From Actinomycetes bacterium (lineage in GTDB: Bacteria > Actinomycetota > CALGFH01), in the NCBI GenBank assembly GCA_036000965.1, contig DASYUT010000043.1, positions 1 through 41,119 on the forward strand: a stretch of DNA of 41,119 nucleotides. The letters are read 5' to 3'. Positions 15,821-23,795 of this stretch are shown here, piece after piece. The notes beneath the pieces were generated by a model. It was not told the DNA's origin, did not search any database, and saw only the letters and a program-made list of their open reading frames with translations. Positions within the stretch are counted from its first letter, which is position 1; every line of letters starts with the position of its first letter. The position numbers were made by a program, and so were the translations under genes.

Positions 15821-16663
15821 ATGGGCATCGTCCTGGGTGCGAACAGCTACGGCAAGGCAGGCAACCACCTGTTCAAAGTGGTGCGCGCCACCGACAGGCA
15901 CGAGGTGCGCGACTACCGCGTGGACGTGGCCCTGACGGGCGACTACGACGCGGTGCACACCCACGGCGACAACACCGGCGCCATGGCCACCGACACCATG
16001 CGCAACACCGTGTACGCCGTCGCCAAGCAGCACGACTTCGACTCCCCGGAGCGGTACGGGCTGCAACTGGTGGACTACCTGCTGACCCAGCCGCGGGTCA
16101 GGGTGGCCAGGGTGAGCGTGGTCGAGCAGCGCTGGAACCGGATCGTGGTCGACGGCCGGCCGCACGACCACGCCTTCACCAAGGCCGCCGGCGGCAAGCA
16201 CACCGCGGTCGTCACCGGCGAGGGCGACCGGCGGGCGGTCAGCGCCGGCCTCGACGACCTGCACGTGCTGAAGACGACCAACTCGGGATGGTCGAACTTC
16301 CTCGAAGGCGGCTACCGGACCCTCAAGGACACCGACGACCGCATCCTCGCCACCAGCATCACCGCGTCCTGGGACTACCGCGAGCCGAGCGGCGACTTCG
16401 GCGCATGGTGGGACGGGGTGCACGAGCAGATCGGCCGCACCTTCACCGACCACTTCAGCCCGTCGGTGCAACACACCATCTGGCGCATGGGCCAGGCGAT
16501 CCTGGAGAGATTCGAGCAGATCGAGCGGATCAGCTTCACCCTGCCCAACAAGCACCACCTCCTCTACGACCTCGCCCCGTTCGGCATGGACAACGACCGG
16601 GAGATCTACTGGGTGACGGTCGAGCCCTACGGACGCATCCAGGCGACCGTCGAGCGCGACTGA
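15821..16663 (+). CDS. Urate oxidase (uricase)
   Basis: This 280-residue cofactor-free T-fold enzyme oxidises urate with O2 to 5-hydroxyisourate and H2O2. Catalytic residues are visible: Lys12 in NSYGKAGN, the charge-relay Thr in GAMATDTMRNTVY, and Asn/His in LPNKHHLLYDL. The tunnelling-fold repeat pair is complete: VARVSVVEQRWNRI in the first half, KTTNSGWSNFLEG and TSITASWDYR in the second. A GGAGG and an AGGAG precede the ATG. The stand-alone form contrasts with the Bacillus enzyme, which is fused to OHCU decarboxylase. In this operon that decarboxylase is instead fused to the next gene, a permease. Confidence 0.97.
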   Translation: MGIVLGANSYGKAGNHLFKVVRATDRHEVRDYRVDVALTGDYDAVHTHGDNTGAMATDTMRNTVYAVAKQHDFDSPERYGLQLVDYLLTQPRVRVARVSVVEQRWNRIVVDGRPHDHAFTKAAGGKHTAVVTGEGDRRAVSAGLDDLHVLKTTNSGWSNFLEGGYRTLKDTDDRILATSITASWDYREPSGDFGAWWDGVHEQIGRTFTDHFSPSVQHTIWRMGQAILERFEQIERISFTLPNKHHLLYDLAPFGMDNDREIYWVTVEPYGRIQATVERD

Positions 16664-16702
16664 AACCGGGAGCGCGCCTCCTCGAAAGGTTGGTGACGCC
16701 AG

Positions 16703-18628
16703 ATGGCCAGGACAGACCAGAGGGCATCCGACCGCCCCGCCGTCCATCCGTGGGACGAGATCCTGCCGCCGCCGAAGCTGGCCATCTACGGGTTCCAGCA
16801 CGTGCTGGCGTTCTACGCCGGCGCGGTGATCGTGCCGATCCTGCTCGCCGGCGCCATCAAGCTCACGCCGGAGCAGCTCGCCTACCTGATCAACGCCGAC
16901 CTGTTCACCTGTGGCATCGCCTCGATCATCCAGTCGGTCGGCTTCTGGAAGATCGGCGTTCGGATGCCGCTGCTGCAGGGCGTCACCTTCGCCGCGGTGT
17001 CCCCGATGATCAGCATCGGCCTGGCCGAGGGCGGCGGTGTGCCCGGCCTGCGGGCGATCTACGGCTCCGTGATCATCGCCGGGATCGTCGCGTTCCTGGT
17101 CGCCCCCTTCTTCGCCAGGCTGATCCGGCTCTTCCCCCCGATCGTCACCGGGACCGTCATCACCATCATCGGCATCGTCCTGCTGTCGGTCGCCGCCCTG
17201 GACGCCGGGGGCGGCGGCGCCAGCCAGTTCACCAACCCGCCCACCTTCGGGCGCATCCGCAACCTGGCCCTCGCCGGCTTCACGCTGCTGGTGATCCTGC
17301 TCATCTACCGGCTGTTCACCGGCTTCGTGGCCACCATCGCGGTGCTCATCGGCCTGATCGTCGGCACGCTGGCCGGCTGGATCTTCGACTTCACCGACTT
17401 CTCGAGGGTCGGCGGCGCCGACGTGCTCGGCGTCACCACGCCCTTCCACTTCGGCACCCCGACCTTCAAGGTGGCCGCGATCATCTCCATGGTGGTGGTG
17501 ATGCTGATCACCATGGTGGAGACCACCGGGGACGTCTTCGCCTGCGGCGAGATCGTCGGCAAGCCGATCGACAAGGGGGACGTCGGCAGGGCGCTGCGGG
17601 CCGACGGCCTGGCCACCACCCTCGGCGGCATCCTCAACTCCTTCCCGTACACCTGCTTCGCCGAGAACGTGGGGCTGGTGCGGCTCACCAAGGTGAAGAG
17701 CCGCTTCGTGGTCGCCACCGCCGGGTTGTTCATGATCGTGATCGGGCTGATCCCGAAGGTCGGCGCGGTGGTCGCGGCGATCCCGCCGCCGGTGCTCGGC
17801 GGTGCCGGGTTCGCCCTGTTCGGCACCGTGGCCGTGATCGGCATCCAGACGCTGCGGCGGGTCGACTTCCACGACGAGCGCAACGTGATCATCCTGGCCG
17901 TCAGCCTCGGCTTCGCGATGATGCCGACCGTCTACCCGACGATCGTCAACTTCTTCCCCGAGTCGGTGCGCACGATCATCTCCAGCGGCATCACTCTCGG
18001 CAGCATCAGCGCCATCCTGCTCAACCTGGTCTTCAACGTCTGGGGCGGCCGCAGCAACCTGGTCACCAAGGTCCTGCCGATCCCGCGCCGCGACGAGGTC
18101 CTCACCATCGACCAGGTCAACCAGATGGACCGCGACCAGTTCGTCGGCACCTTCGGCGGCCTGTTCCAGGGGCCGCCCTGGATCGCCGAGCAGGCCTACC
18201 GGGCGCGGCCGTTCGAGGACGTGTACGACCTGCGCAAGGCCTTCCACGACGTGCTGTTCGACGCGCCGGCGGAGCGGCAGCTCGAGCTGATCCGGCAGTA
18301 CCCGGACCTGGCCGGCGTGGCCACCCGCGAGGGCCGGCTGTCCACCCGCTCGGTGATGGACCAGGCGTTCGCCGGCCTCGACCAGCTCAGCAGCGACGAG
18401 TACACCTCCTTCGACGACCTCAACCACGCCTACCGGGAGAAGTTCGGCTTCCCGCTGGTGGTCGCGGTGCGCGAGAACACCAAGGAGACCATCCTCAAGG
18501 CCGGCAACGCGCGGCTGCAGAACTCTCCCGCCGCCGAGCAGGCCACCGCGCTGGTCGAGATCGCCAAGATCGCCAACCTGCGCCTGCTCGACATCGTGGA
18601 GGAGCCGGTCGAGCAGCCGGCGTCGTGA
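16703..18628 (+). CDS. NCS2 purine permease fused to an OHCU decarboxylase-like domain
   Basis: This 641-residue protein has two parts. Residues 1-460 form a nucleobase-ascorbate (NCS2) permease with about 14 hydrophobic segments, the TM8 motif MVETTGDVFACGEIVG and the TM10 signature ENVGLVRLTK. It should import xanthine, urate or a related purine. Residues 466-640 form a full-length OHCU decarboxylase fold (TIDQVNQMD, LFQGPPWIAEQA, DQAFAGLDQLSSDEY, KFGFPLVVAVRENTK, EIAKIANLRLLDIVE), placed in the cytoplasm after the last helix. The catalytic His of canonical enzymes (HPxLxG) is Tyr533 here (QYPDLAG), and the SxxEQ Glu is Asp553. Ser550, Gln554 and Pro534 are kept, with the same 17-residue spacing from the His position to the Ser. 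A canonical decarboxylase occurs separately two genes on. The domain may be a substrate sensor, a scaffold or an altered enzyme. Confidence 0.92.
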   Translation: MARTDQRASDRPAVHPWDEILPPPKLAIYGFQHVLAFYAGAVIVPILLAGAIKLTPEQLAYLINADLFTCGIASIIQSVGFWKIGVRMPLLQGVTFAAVSPMISIGLAEGGGVPGLRAIYGSVIIAGIVAFLVAPFFARLIRLFPPIVTGTVITIIGIVLLSVAALDAGGGGASQFTNPPTFGRIRNLALAGFTLLVILLIYRLFTGFVATIAVLIGLIVGTLAGWIFDFTDFSRVGGADVLGVTTPFHFGTPTFKVAAIISMVVVMLITMVETTGDVFACGEIVGKPIDKGDVGRALRADGLATTLGGILNSFPYTCFAENVGLVRLTKVKSRFVVATAGLFMIVIGLIPKVGAVVAAIPPPVLGGAGFALFGTVAVIGIQTLRRVDFHDERNVIILAVSLGFAMMPTVYPTIVNFFPESVRTIISSGITLGSISAILLNLVFNVWGGRSNLVTKVLPIPRRDEVLTIDQVNQMDRDQFVGTFGGLFQGPPWIAEQAYRARPFEDVYDLRKAFHDVLFDAPAERQLELIRQYPDLAGVATREGRLSTRSVMDQAFAGLDQLSSDEYTSFDDLNHAYREKFGFPLVVAVRENTKETILKAGNARLQNSPAAEQATALVEIAKIANLRLLDIVEEPVEQPAS

Positions 18629-19941
18629 GCGCGGCCATGGGCCGGCTGGTCCTGCGGGGCGCCCGCTGGCCGGGCGACGTCGCGATCACGGGAGGCAGAA
18701 TCGCCGCGGTCGGCTCGGTGCCCGAGGAGGCGGGCGACGAGGTGGTCCGGGTCGACGGCGACATCATCACCGCCGGCCTGATCAACACCCACCACCACTT
18801 CTACCAGTGGATGACCCGCGGCTGGGCCTTCGACTGCACGCTGTTCGGCTGGCTGACGACGCTGTACCCGGTCTGGGCGCGCATCGGGCCGGAGGACGTC
18901 GAGGCCGCGGCGGCCGTTGCCATGGGCGAGCTGGCGCTCACCGGCTGCACCACCGCGGCCGACCACCACTACGTGGTGCTCGGCGGTGACGACTCGGTGT
19001 TCGACGCGATCGCCGCCGCCGCCCGCACCATCGGGATCCGCGCCCACATCGCCCGCGGCTCCATGGACCTGGGCGAGAGCAAGGGCGGGCTGCCGCCCGA
19101 CTCGGTGGTCGAGGACCTGGACGCGATCCTCGCCTCGACGGCGGCGGTGCACGCGCGGCTCCACGACGGCGAGCGCATCGTCGTCACGGTCGCGCCGTGC
19201 AGCCCGTTCAGTGTCACCACCGACCTGATGACGGAGTCGGTGGCGCTGGCCCGACGCCTCGGGCTGCGCGTGCACACCCATCTCGCCGAGACGCTGGACG
19301 AGGAGCGCGACTGCATCGCCCGCTTCGGCAAGCGTCCGCTCGACCTCCTCGACGAGATCGGATGGATCGCCGGCGACGTCTGGGTGGCGCACGGCATCCA
19401 CTTCAACGACGCGGAGGTCAAGCGCCTCGGGAACACCGCCACCGGCATCGCCCACTGCCCCTCCAGCAACTGCCGCCTCGGCTCCGGGATCTGCCGCGTC
19501 AACGACCTGGTCGACGCCGGGGCCCCGGTCGGGCTCGGCGTGGACGGTGTGGCGTCCAACGAGATCGGCGGACTGCTTCCGGAGCTGCGCATGGCGCTGT
19601 TCCTGGCTCGGCAGCGCACCATGGATCCCGCCTCGTTCATGCCGGTCGACGCCCTTCGCCTGGCGAGTGAGGGAGGCGCCCGGTGTCTGGGTCGCGGTGA
19701 CATCGGCCGGCTGGATCCGGGCTGCAGGGCAGACGTCGTGGTCTGGCCCGGGGACGACCTCGCCGACGTCCTGGATCCCCTCGCGGGACTCGTGCTCGGC
19801 CCCGAGCGTCGGGCGCGCCATGTCTTCGTCGAGGGTGAGTACGTCGTCCGCGACGGGCACCTGGTCGGCGCGGACATCCGGGACCTGCGGCGCGAGCTGG
19901 CACGGCGGGCGCGGCGGCTGTGGCCCGAGGACGCGGCATGA
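18625..19941 (+). CDS. 8-oxoguanine/guanine deaminase (amidohydrolase superfamily)
   Basis: This protein of about 438 residues is a metal-dependent hydrolase of the TRZ/ATZ group. Metal ligands appear as TAGLINTHHHFYQ, RVHTHLAE, WVAHGIHF and the Asp in LGVDGVASNE. PCSPFSVTTDLM and the GVDG(S/V)ASN block are those of 8-oxoguanine deaminase-type enzymes. It would deaminate guanine or 8-oxoguanine to xanthine or urate, feeding the dehydrogenase and uricase of the operon. A GTG at 18625 overlaps the permease stop (GTGA) and is chosen as a coupled start; the ATG at 18637 is an in-frame alternative. It overlaps the next gene by four bases. Confidence 0.88.
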   Translation: MSAAMGRLVLRGARWPGDVAITGGRIAAVGSVPEEAGDEVVRVDGDIITAGLINTHHHFYQWMTRGWAFDCTLFGWLTTLYPVWARIGPEDVEAAAAVAMGELALTGCTTAADHHYVVLGGDDSVFDAIAAAARTIGIRAHIARGSMDLGESKGGLPPDSVVEDLDAILASTAAVHARLHDGERIVVTVAPCSPFSVTTDLMTESVALARRLGLRVHTHLAETLDEERDCIARFGKRPLDLLDEIGWIAGDVWVAHGIHFNDAEVKRLGNTATGIAHCPSSNCRLGSGICRVNDLVDAGAPVGLGVDGVASNEIGGLLPELRMALFLARQRTMDPASFMPVDALRLASEGGARCLGRGDIGRLDPGCRADVVVWPGDDLADVLDPLAGLVLGPERRARHVFVEGEYVVRDGHLVGADIRDLRRELARRARRLWPEDAA

Positions 19942-20453
19942 CCGAGGGCAGGACCACCGAGCAGCGGCAGCTGCGCTGGTTCAACCAGCTCACCGACCAA
20001 GAGGCGGTCGGCGCGCTGCTGGGTGTCTGCCACTCCACGAGATGGGCCGAGCAAGTGGCGGGGCGGCGGCCATTTCCGTCCGTGGAGATCTTGCAGGCCG
20101 TCGCGGACGAGGTCTGGACGAGCCTCACGCCCGACGACTGGCTGGAAGCCCTCGACGCCCACCCGCGCATCGGCGAGCGCGGTGGAGCATCGGCAGCGTG
20201 GTCCCGCCGCGAGCAGGCAGGGGTCGGCCAGGCCAGCAACGACGTCCGGGCCGCGATCGACCGGGGCAACCGTGCCTACGAGGAGCGCTTCGGCCACGTG
20301 TTCCTCATCTCGGCCGCTGGCCGCAGCGCCGAGGAGATCCTGGCCAACCTCCGCGACCGGATGGACAACGACCCGGGGACAGAGGTTCGCGTCGCCGCGG
20401 AGGAACAGCGGCGGATCACCCGGTTGCGGATCGAGAGGCTGATGCAGGAATGA
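19938..20453 (+). CDS. uraD: OHCU decarboxylase (stand-alone)
   Basis: This 171-residue enzyme decarboxylates 2-oxo-4-hydroxy-4-carboxy-5-ureidoimidazoline to S-allantoin, the last step from urate. It opens with LRWFNQLTDQEAVGALLGVCHSTRWAEQVA. Unlike the domain fused to the permease, it keeps the catalytic set: His75 in DAHPRIGE and Ser89, Glu92 and Gln93 in SRREQ. The ERFGHVFLISAAGRS strand-helix and EEQRRITRLRIERLM C-terminus complete the all-helical fold. The start lies in an ATGA overlap with the deaminase stop. It also overlaps HIU hydrolase by four bases, so consecutive pathway enzymes are translated together. Confidence 0.93.
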   Translation: MTEGRTTEQRQLRWFNQLTDQEAVGALLGVCHSTRWAEQVAGRRPFPSVEILQAVADEVWTSLTPDDWLEALDAHPRIGERGGASAAWSRREQAGVGQASNDVRAAIDRGNRAYEERFGHVFLISAAGRSAEEILANLRDRMDNDPGTEVRVAAEEQRRITRLRIERLMQE

Positions 20454-20806
20454 GCGCGGTCACCACCCACGTCCTGGACACGGCCCGCGGCCGCCCGGCG
20501 GCCGGCATGCGGGTCACCTTGGCGGTGTGCGCCGACGCTGCGGTGTGCGCCGACGCTGCCTGGACGCCACTGGGCGCCGGGGTCACCGACGACGACGGCC
20601 GGCTCGGTGACCTCGTCGCCGAGGGCGCGCTCCGGGCCGGGGTGCACCGCATGACGTTCCACACCGGGGAGTGGTTCGCCGCGGAGCAGGCAGACAGCTT
20701 CTACCCGGAGGTGAGCGTCGTGTTCGAGGTCCGCGACCCGGGTGGCCACTACCATGTCCCGCTGCTGGTCAGCCCCTTTGGCTACAGCACCTACCGGGGG
20801 AGCTGA
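20450..20806 (+). CDS. uraH: 5-hydroxyisourate hydrolase (transthyretin-like)
   Basis: This 118-residue enzyme hydrolyses 5-hydroxyisourate, the uricase product, to OHCU. The family ends are clear: TTHVLDTARGRPAAGM at the N-terminus, GVTDDDGRLGDL in the middle, and HYHVPLLVSPFGYSTYRGS at the C-terminus with the terminal YRGS tetrapeptide. The catalytic His residues (near the N-terminus and in HYHVP) and the Arg in DGRLGD are present. An exact 18-bp tandem duplication inserts a second AVCADA at about residues 25-36, in the loop between the first two strands. The frame is kept, so the enzyme may still fold. Start is by an ATGA overlap with uraD. Confidence 0.93.
   Translation: MSAVTTHVLDTARGRPAAGMRVTLAVCADAAVCADAAWTPLGAGVTDDDGRLGDLVAEGALRAGVHRMTFHTGEWFAAEQADSFYPEVSVVFEVRDPGGHYHVPLLVSPFGYSTYRGS
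20522..20557. repeat. Exact 18-bp tandem duplication inside uraH
   Basis: GCGGTGTGCGCCGACGCT occurs twice in direct succession (20522-20539 and 20540-20557) with no mismatch. It encodes AVCADA twice. The lack of any silent difference suggests a very recent event or strong slippage. Confidence 0.95.
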
Positions 20807-20810
20807 CGTC

Positions 20811-21230
20811 GTGGCCCACCTGTTCCTCAACGGCGGCGGCATGCGTGACGGCCCCGTGCATCACGAGCTCCAGGGCGCACCACTGGTGGCTGAGACGCGC
20901 ACGGCTCCCCGGTACCGCTTCTACTCGGTGCGCGACGAGTTCCCGGCACTCTGGCCCGTCGAGGACGGCGGCGTCGCGGTGGCCGGCGAGCTGTACGACG
21001 TGCCCCTCGACGTCATGCGCGAGCACCTGCTTCCGGCCGAGCCGGCGGAGCTCGAGCTCAGCGTGATCCAGCTGGAGGACGGCTCCTCCTGTCTGGCGTT
21101 CGTCCTCCGTGCCGACGTCCACCGGCTCGGGCGGGGTCTGGTGGACATCTCCGGCTACGGCGGCTGGCGCGCGCACCAGGCGGCGAGCGCGCGGACCCTG
21201 ACCCCGGGAGCGACCGATGACCCGGTATGA
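20811..21230 (+). CDS. Allophanate-hydrolase-related protein (C-terminal domain only)
   Basis: This 139-residue cytoplasmic protein has the gamma-glutamylcyclotransferase-like fold found as the C-terminal domain of allophanate hydrolase. FLNGGGMRDGPVHHEL, TAPRYRFYSVRDEFPAL, GELYDVPLDVMREHLLPAEP and DISGYGGWRAH are the characteristic blocks. In allophanate hydrolase this domain is reported to decarboxylate N-carboxycarbamate. Here the amidase domain is absent. The stand-alone gene sits between HIU hydrolase and hydroxypyruvate isomerase, where a ureidoglycolate- or allophanate-handling step would be expected. The start is GTG 20811, four bases after the previous stop, with GGGGGAG upstream. 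It overlaps the isomerase by 14 bases. The reaction is unproven. Confidence 0.78.
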   Translation: MAHLFLNGGGMRDGPVHHELQGAPLVAETRTAPRYRFYSVRDEFPALWPVEDGGVAVAGELYDVPLDVMREHLLPAEPAELELSVIQLEDGSSCLAFVLRADVHRLGRGLVDISGYGGWRAHQAASARTLTPGATDDPV

Positions 21231-22044
21231 CGTCAACCTGTCGATCCTGTTCACCGAGCTGCCGCTGCTCGAGCGTCCCGCGGCCGCCGCCGCGGCCGGC
21301 TTCGACGCCGTCGAGCTGTGGTGGCCGTTCGCCGACCCGGTGCCGCCCGACCGGGACGTCGACGCGTTGGTCGGCGCCCTCACGGACGCCGGCACCCGGC
21401 TGGTCGGCCTGAACTTCGACGCCGGGGACATGGCCGGAGGAGACCGGGGCCTGCTCAGCATCCCTGCGTGGTCGGCCCGCTTCCGCGACAACGTCGACGT
21501 CGCCCTCGGGATTGCCGAGCGGACCGGCTGCCAGGCGCTCAACGCCCTGTACGGCAACCGGGTCGAGACAGCCACCCCGCAGGAGCAGGACGAGCTCGGC
21601 ATCGAGAACCTCGCGCGCGCCGCTCGGGCAGCCAGCCGGACCGGCGCCGTCGTGCTGGTCGAGGCGCTCAACTCCTACGAGAGCCCGCGCTACCCGTTGC
21701 TGTCCGCCGCCGACGCGATCGGCGTGACCGAGCGGGTCCAGGCGGCCGCAGGCGTGGACAACGTCCGCTTCCTCTGCGACCTGTACCACCTCGGCCGGAT
21801 GGGCGAGGACCTCGACAAGGTGATCACGACCTGCACCGACCGAATCGCCCACGTCCAGATCGCCGACATCCCCGGGCGCAACCAGCCCGGCACGGGCCAG
21901 CTGAACTTCGACCACCTCCTCGGGCTGCTCGCGGATGCCGGCTACACCGGTTACGTCGGCTTGGAGTACAAGCCGACCGGCGCGAGCGCGGACAGCTTCG
22001 ACTGGCTCCCCCACGAGCAGCGACCGTCGAGCAGGAAGGACTGA
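21217..22044 (+). CDS. hyi: Hydroxypyruvate isomerase
   Basis: This 275-residue TIM-barrel enzyme of the xylose-isomerase-like family interconverts hydroxypyruvate and tartronate semialdehyde. Landmarks are NLSILFTELPLLERPAAAAAAGFDAVELWWPF, LNFDAGDMAGGDRGLL, ALYGNR, LVEALNSYESPRYPL, FLCDLYHLGRMGEDL, AHVQIADIPGRNQPGTGQL and GYVGLEYKPTG. The metal-binding Glu, Asp, His and Glu come in that order. It overlaps the preceding gene by 14 bases and is followed two bases later by glyoxylate carboligase, the standard partner of this enzyme in glyoxylate assimilation. Confidence 0.95.
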   Translation: MTRYDVNLSILFTELPLLERPAAAAAAGFDAVELWWPFADPVPPDRDVDALVGALTDAGTRLVGLNFDAGDMAGGDRGLLSIPAWSARFRDNVDVALGIAERTGCQALNALYGNRVETATPQEQDELGIENLARAARAASRTGAVVLVEALNSYESPRYPLLSAADAIGVTERVQAAAGVDNVRFLCDLYHLGRMGEDLDKVITTCTDRIAHVQIADIPGRNQPGTGQLNFDHLLGLLADAGYTGYVGLEYKPTGASADSFDWLPHEQRPSSRKD

Positions 22045-22046
22045 CC

Positions 22047-23792
22047 ATGCCGAAGATGCCGAGCATGCAGGCCGTCGTCCACATCCTCGAGTCCGAGGGC
22101 ATCGACACGGTTTTCGGCGTCCCCGGAGCGGCGATCCTGCCGCTCTACGCCGCGCTCGAGCACAGCAACATCCGCCACCTGACAGTGCGCCACGAGGAGG
22201 GCGGCACGCACGCCGCGGATGGCTGGGCACGTGTGACCGGCAACGTCGGCGTCTGCCTCGGCACTTCGGGCCCGGCGGGCACGAACATGATCACCGGCCT
22301 CTACACCGCGCAGGCCGACTCGATCCCCATCCTCTGCGTCACCGGTCAGGCGGCGCGGGCCAAGCTGCACCAGGAGGCGTTCCAGGCGGTTGACATCGTC
22401 GAGATCGCCAAGCCGGTGACGAAGTGGGCGGTGCAGATCAAGGAAGCCGCCCAGGTCCCATGGATCTTCCGTGAAGCCCTCCGGCTGTCCCGCTCGGGCC
22501 GCCCCGGTCCCGTGCTGATCGACATCCCCATCGACGTCGCCCGGCAGGAGATCGAGTACGACCCTGACGTGGACGCCCCGCTGCCGGTCCCCGAGGTGCC
22601 GCCAAGCCCCGCCGCGGTCCGCAAGGCCCTGGACATGCTGCTGGAGGCGGAGCGCCCGCTCCTCCTCGCCGGGGGCGGCGTGGTCATCGGCGACGCCAGC
22701 GCGGAGCTCGTCCGGGCCGCCGAGCACCTCAACGTTCCGGTGCAGATCACCCTCATGGGCAAGGGCGCCTTCCCCGAGGACCATGCCCTGTTCGCCGGCA
22801 TGGCGGGCCTGCAGACCCAGCAGCGGTACGGGAACGCGGCGTTCCTCGAGTCCGACTTCGTGCTCGCGCTCGGCGCCCGCTTCGGCGACCGGCACACCGG
22901 CGACCTCGAGACCTACCGCCAGGGTCGGAGGTTCGTCCACGTCGACATCGAGCCGACGCAGATCGGCAGGGTGTTCGCGCCCGACCTCGGCGTGGTGAGC
23001 GGCACCCGGCCGTTCCTGCGGGCGCTTCTCGCCGAGGCCCAGGCGCGTGGCGCCGGCCACGGGGCGCAGGAGTGGCCGGCTCGGGTCCGCGAGCTCAAGG
23101 CGACGCTCCGCCGGCGCGACGACTTCGACACAACCCCGATCAAGCCGCCGCGCGTCTTCCGGGAGATCAACCAGACCTACGGGCCGGACACGTACTTCGT
23201 CACCGCGATCGGTCTGTACCAGATCTGGTCAGGGCAGTTCCAGGACGTCTTCAAGCCGCGGCACTACCTCTGCTGCGGGCAGGCCGGTCCGCTCGGCTGG
23301 GAGGTGTCCGCGGCAACGGGCGTGAAGTGCGCGATCCCCGACGCGGACGTGGTCGCCGTGGTCGGCGACTACTCCTTCCAGTTCATGGTCGAGGAGGTCG
23401 CGGTCGCGGCCCAGTACCAGACGCCGTTCGTGGTCGTCCTGCTCAACAACCAGTACCTGGGTCTCATCCGCCAGGCCGAGCTGCCGTACCACATGAACTA
23501 CGCCGTCGACATCCACTACGGTGAGAACGGCGTGGACCATGTCAAGCTGATGGAGGCGTTCGGCTGCCCGGCGCGCCGGGTCACCGAACCGGGCGACATC
23601 GCCGACGCCTTGAAGTGGGCCAACGCCGAGGCCGCGCGCGCCAGGGTGCCCGTCCTGGTCGAGGTCATGATCGAGCGTGAGGCCAACGCCGCCATGGGAC
23701 CGTCGATCTCCCACATCGTGGAGTACGAGGAGTCGCCGGACGACCAAGAGGCCGAGTACGGCGCCGAAGGCGAGGCTTCGGCGGAGGGCTAG
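22047..23792 (+). CDS. gcl: Glyoxylate carboligase (tartronate-semialdehyde synthase)
   Basis: This 581-residue ThDP enzyme condenses two glyoxylates to tartronate semialdehyde and CO2. Family blocks match: FGVPGAAILPLY, CLGTSGPAGTNMITGLY, FQAVDIVEIAKPVTKWAV, SGRPGPVLIDIPIDV, CGQAGPLGWEVSAATG, and a ThDP/Mg motif VVGDYSFQF ending in LLNNQYLGLIRQAE. Known glyoxylate carboligases lack the ThDP-activating Glu and have Val51 (E. coli). Here the aligned position is Glu50 (VRHEEGGTHAADG), as in acetolactate synthases. This suggests a divergent branch or a different preference for 2-oxoacids. The neighbours hyi, glxR and glxK strongly support the glyoxylate role. The tail after about residue 560 is acidic and low in complexity. 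Confidence 0.9.
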   Translation: MPKMPSMQAVVHILESEGIDTVFGVPGAAILPLYAALEHSNIRHLTVRHEEGGTHAADGWARVTGNVGVCLGTSGPAGTNMITGLYTAQADSIPILCVTGQAARAKLHQEAFQAVDIVEIAKPVTKWAVQIKEAAQVPWIFREALRLSRSGRPGPVLIDIPIDVARQEIEYDPDVDAPLPVPEVPPSPAAVRKALDMLLEAERPLLLAGGGVVIGDASAELVRAAEHLNVPVQITLMGKGAFPEDHALFAGMAGLQTQQRYGNAAFLESDFVLALGARFGDRHTGDLETYRQGRRFVHVDIEPTQIGRVFAPDLGVVSGTRPFLRALLAEAQARGAGHGAQEWPARVRELKATLRRRDDFDTTPIKPPRVFREINQTYGPDTYFVTAIGLYQIWSGQFQDVFKPRHYLCCGQAGPLGWEVSAATGVKCAIPDADVVAVVGDYSFQFMVEEVAVAAQYQTPFVVVLLNNQYLGLIRQAELPYHMNYAVDIHYGENGVDHVKLMEAFGCPARRVTEPGDIADALKWANAEAARARVPVLVEVMIEREANAAMGPSISHIVEYEESPDDQEAEYGAEGEASAEG

Positions 23793-23795
23793 CGC

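Noticed and set aside
15569-18427. Minus-strand open frame of over 900 codons opposite uricase and permease
   Set aside because: Low-complexity His/Asp/Gly/Val-rich translation, no domains; it is the GC-driven shadow of well-identified plus-strand genes.
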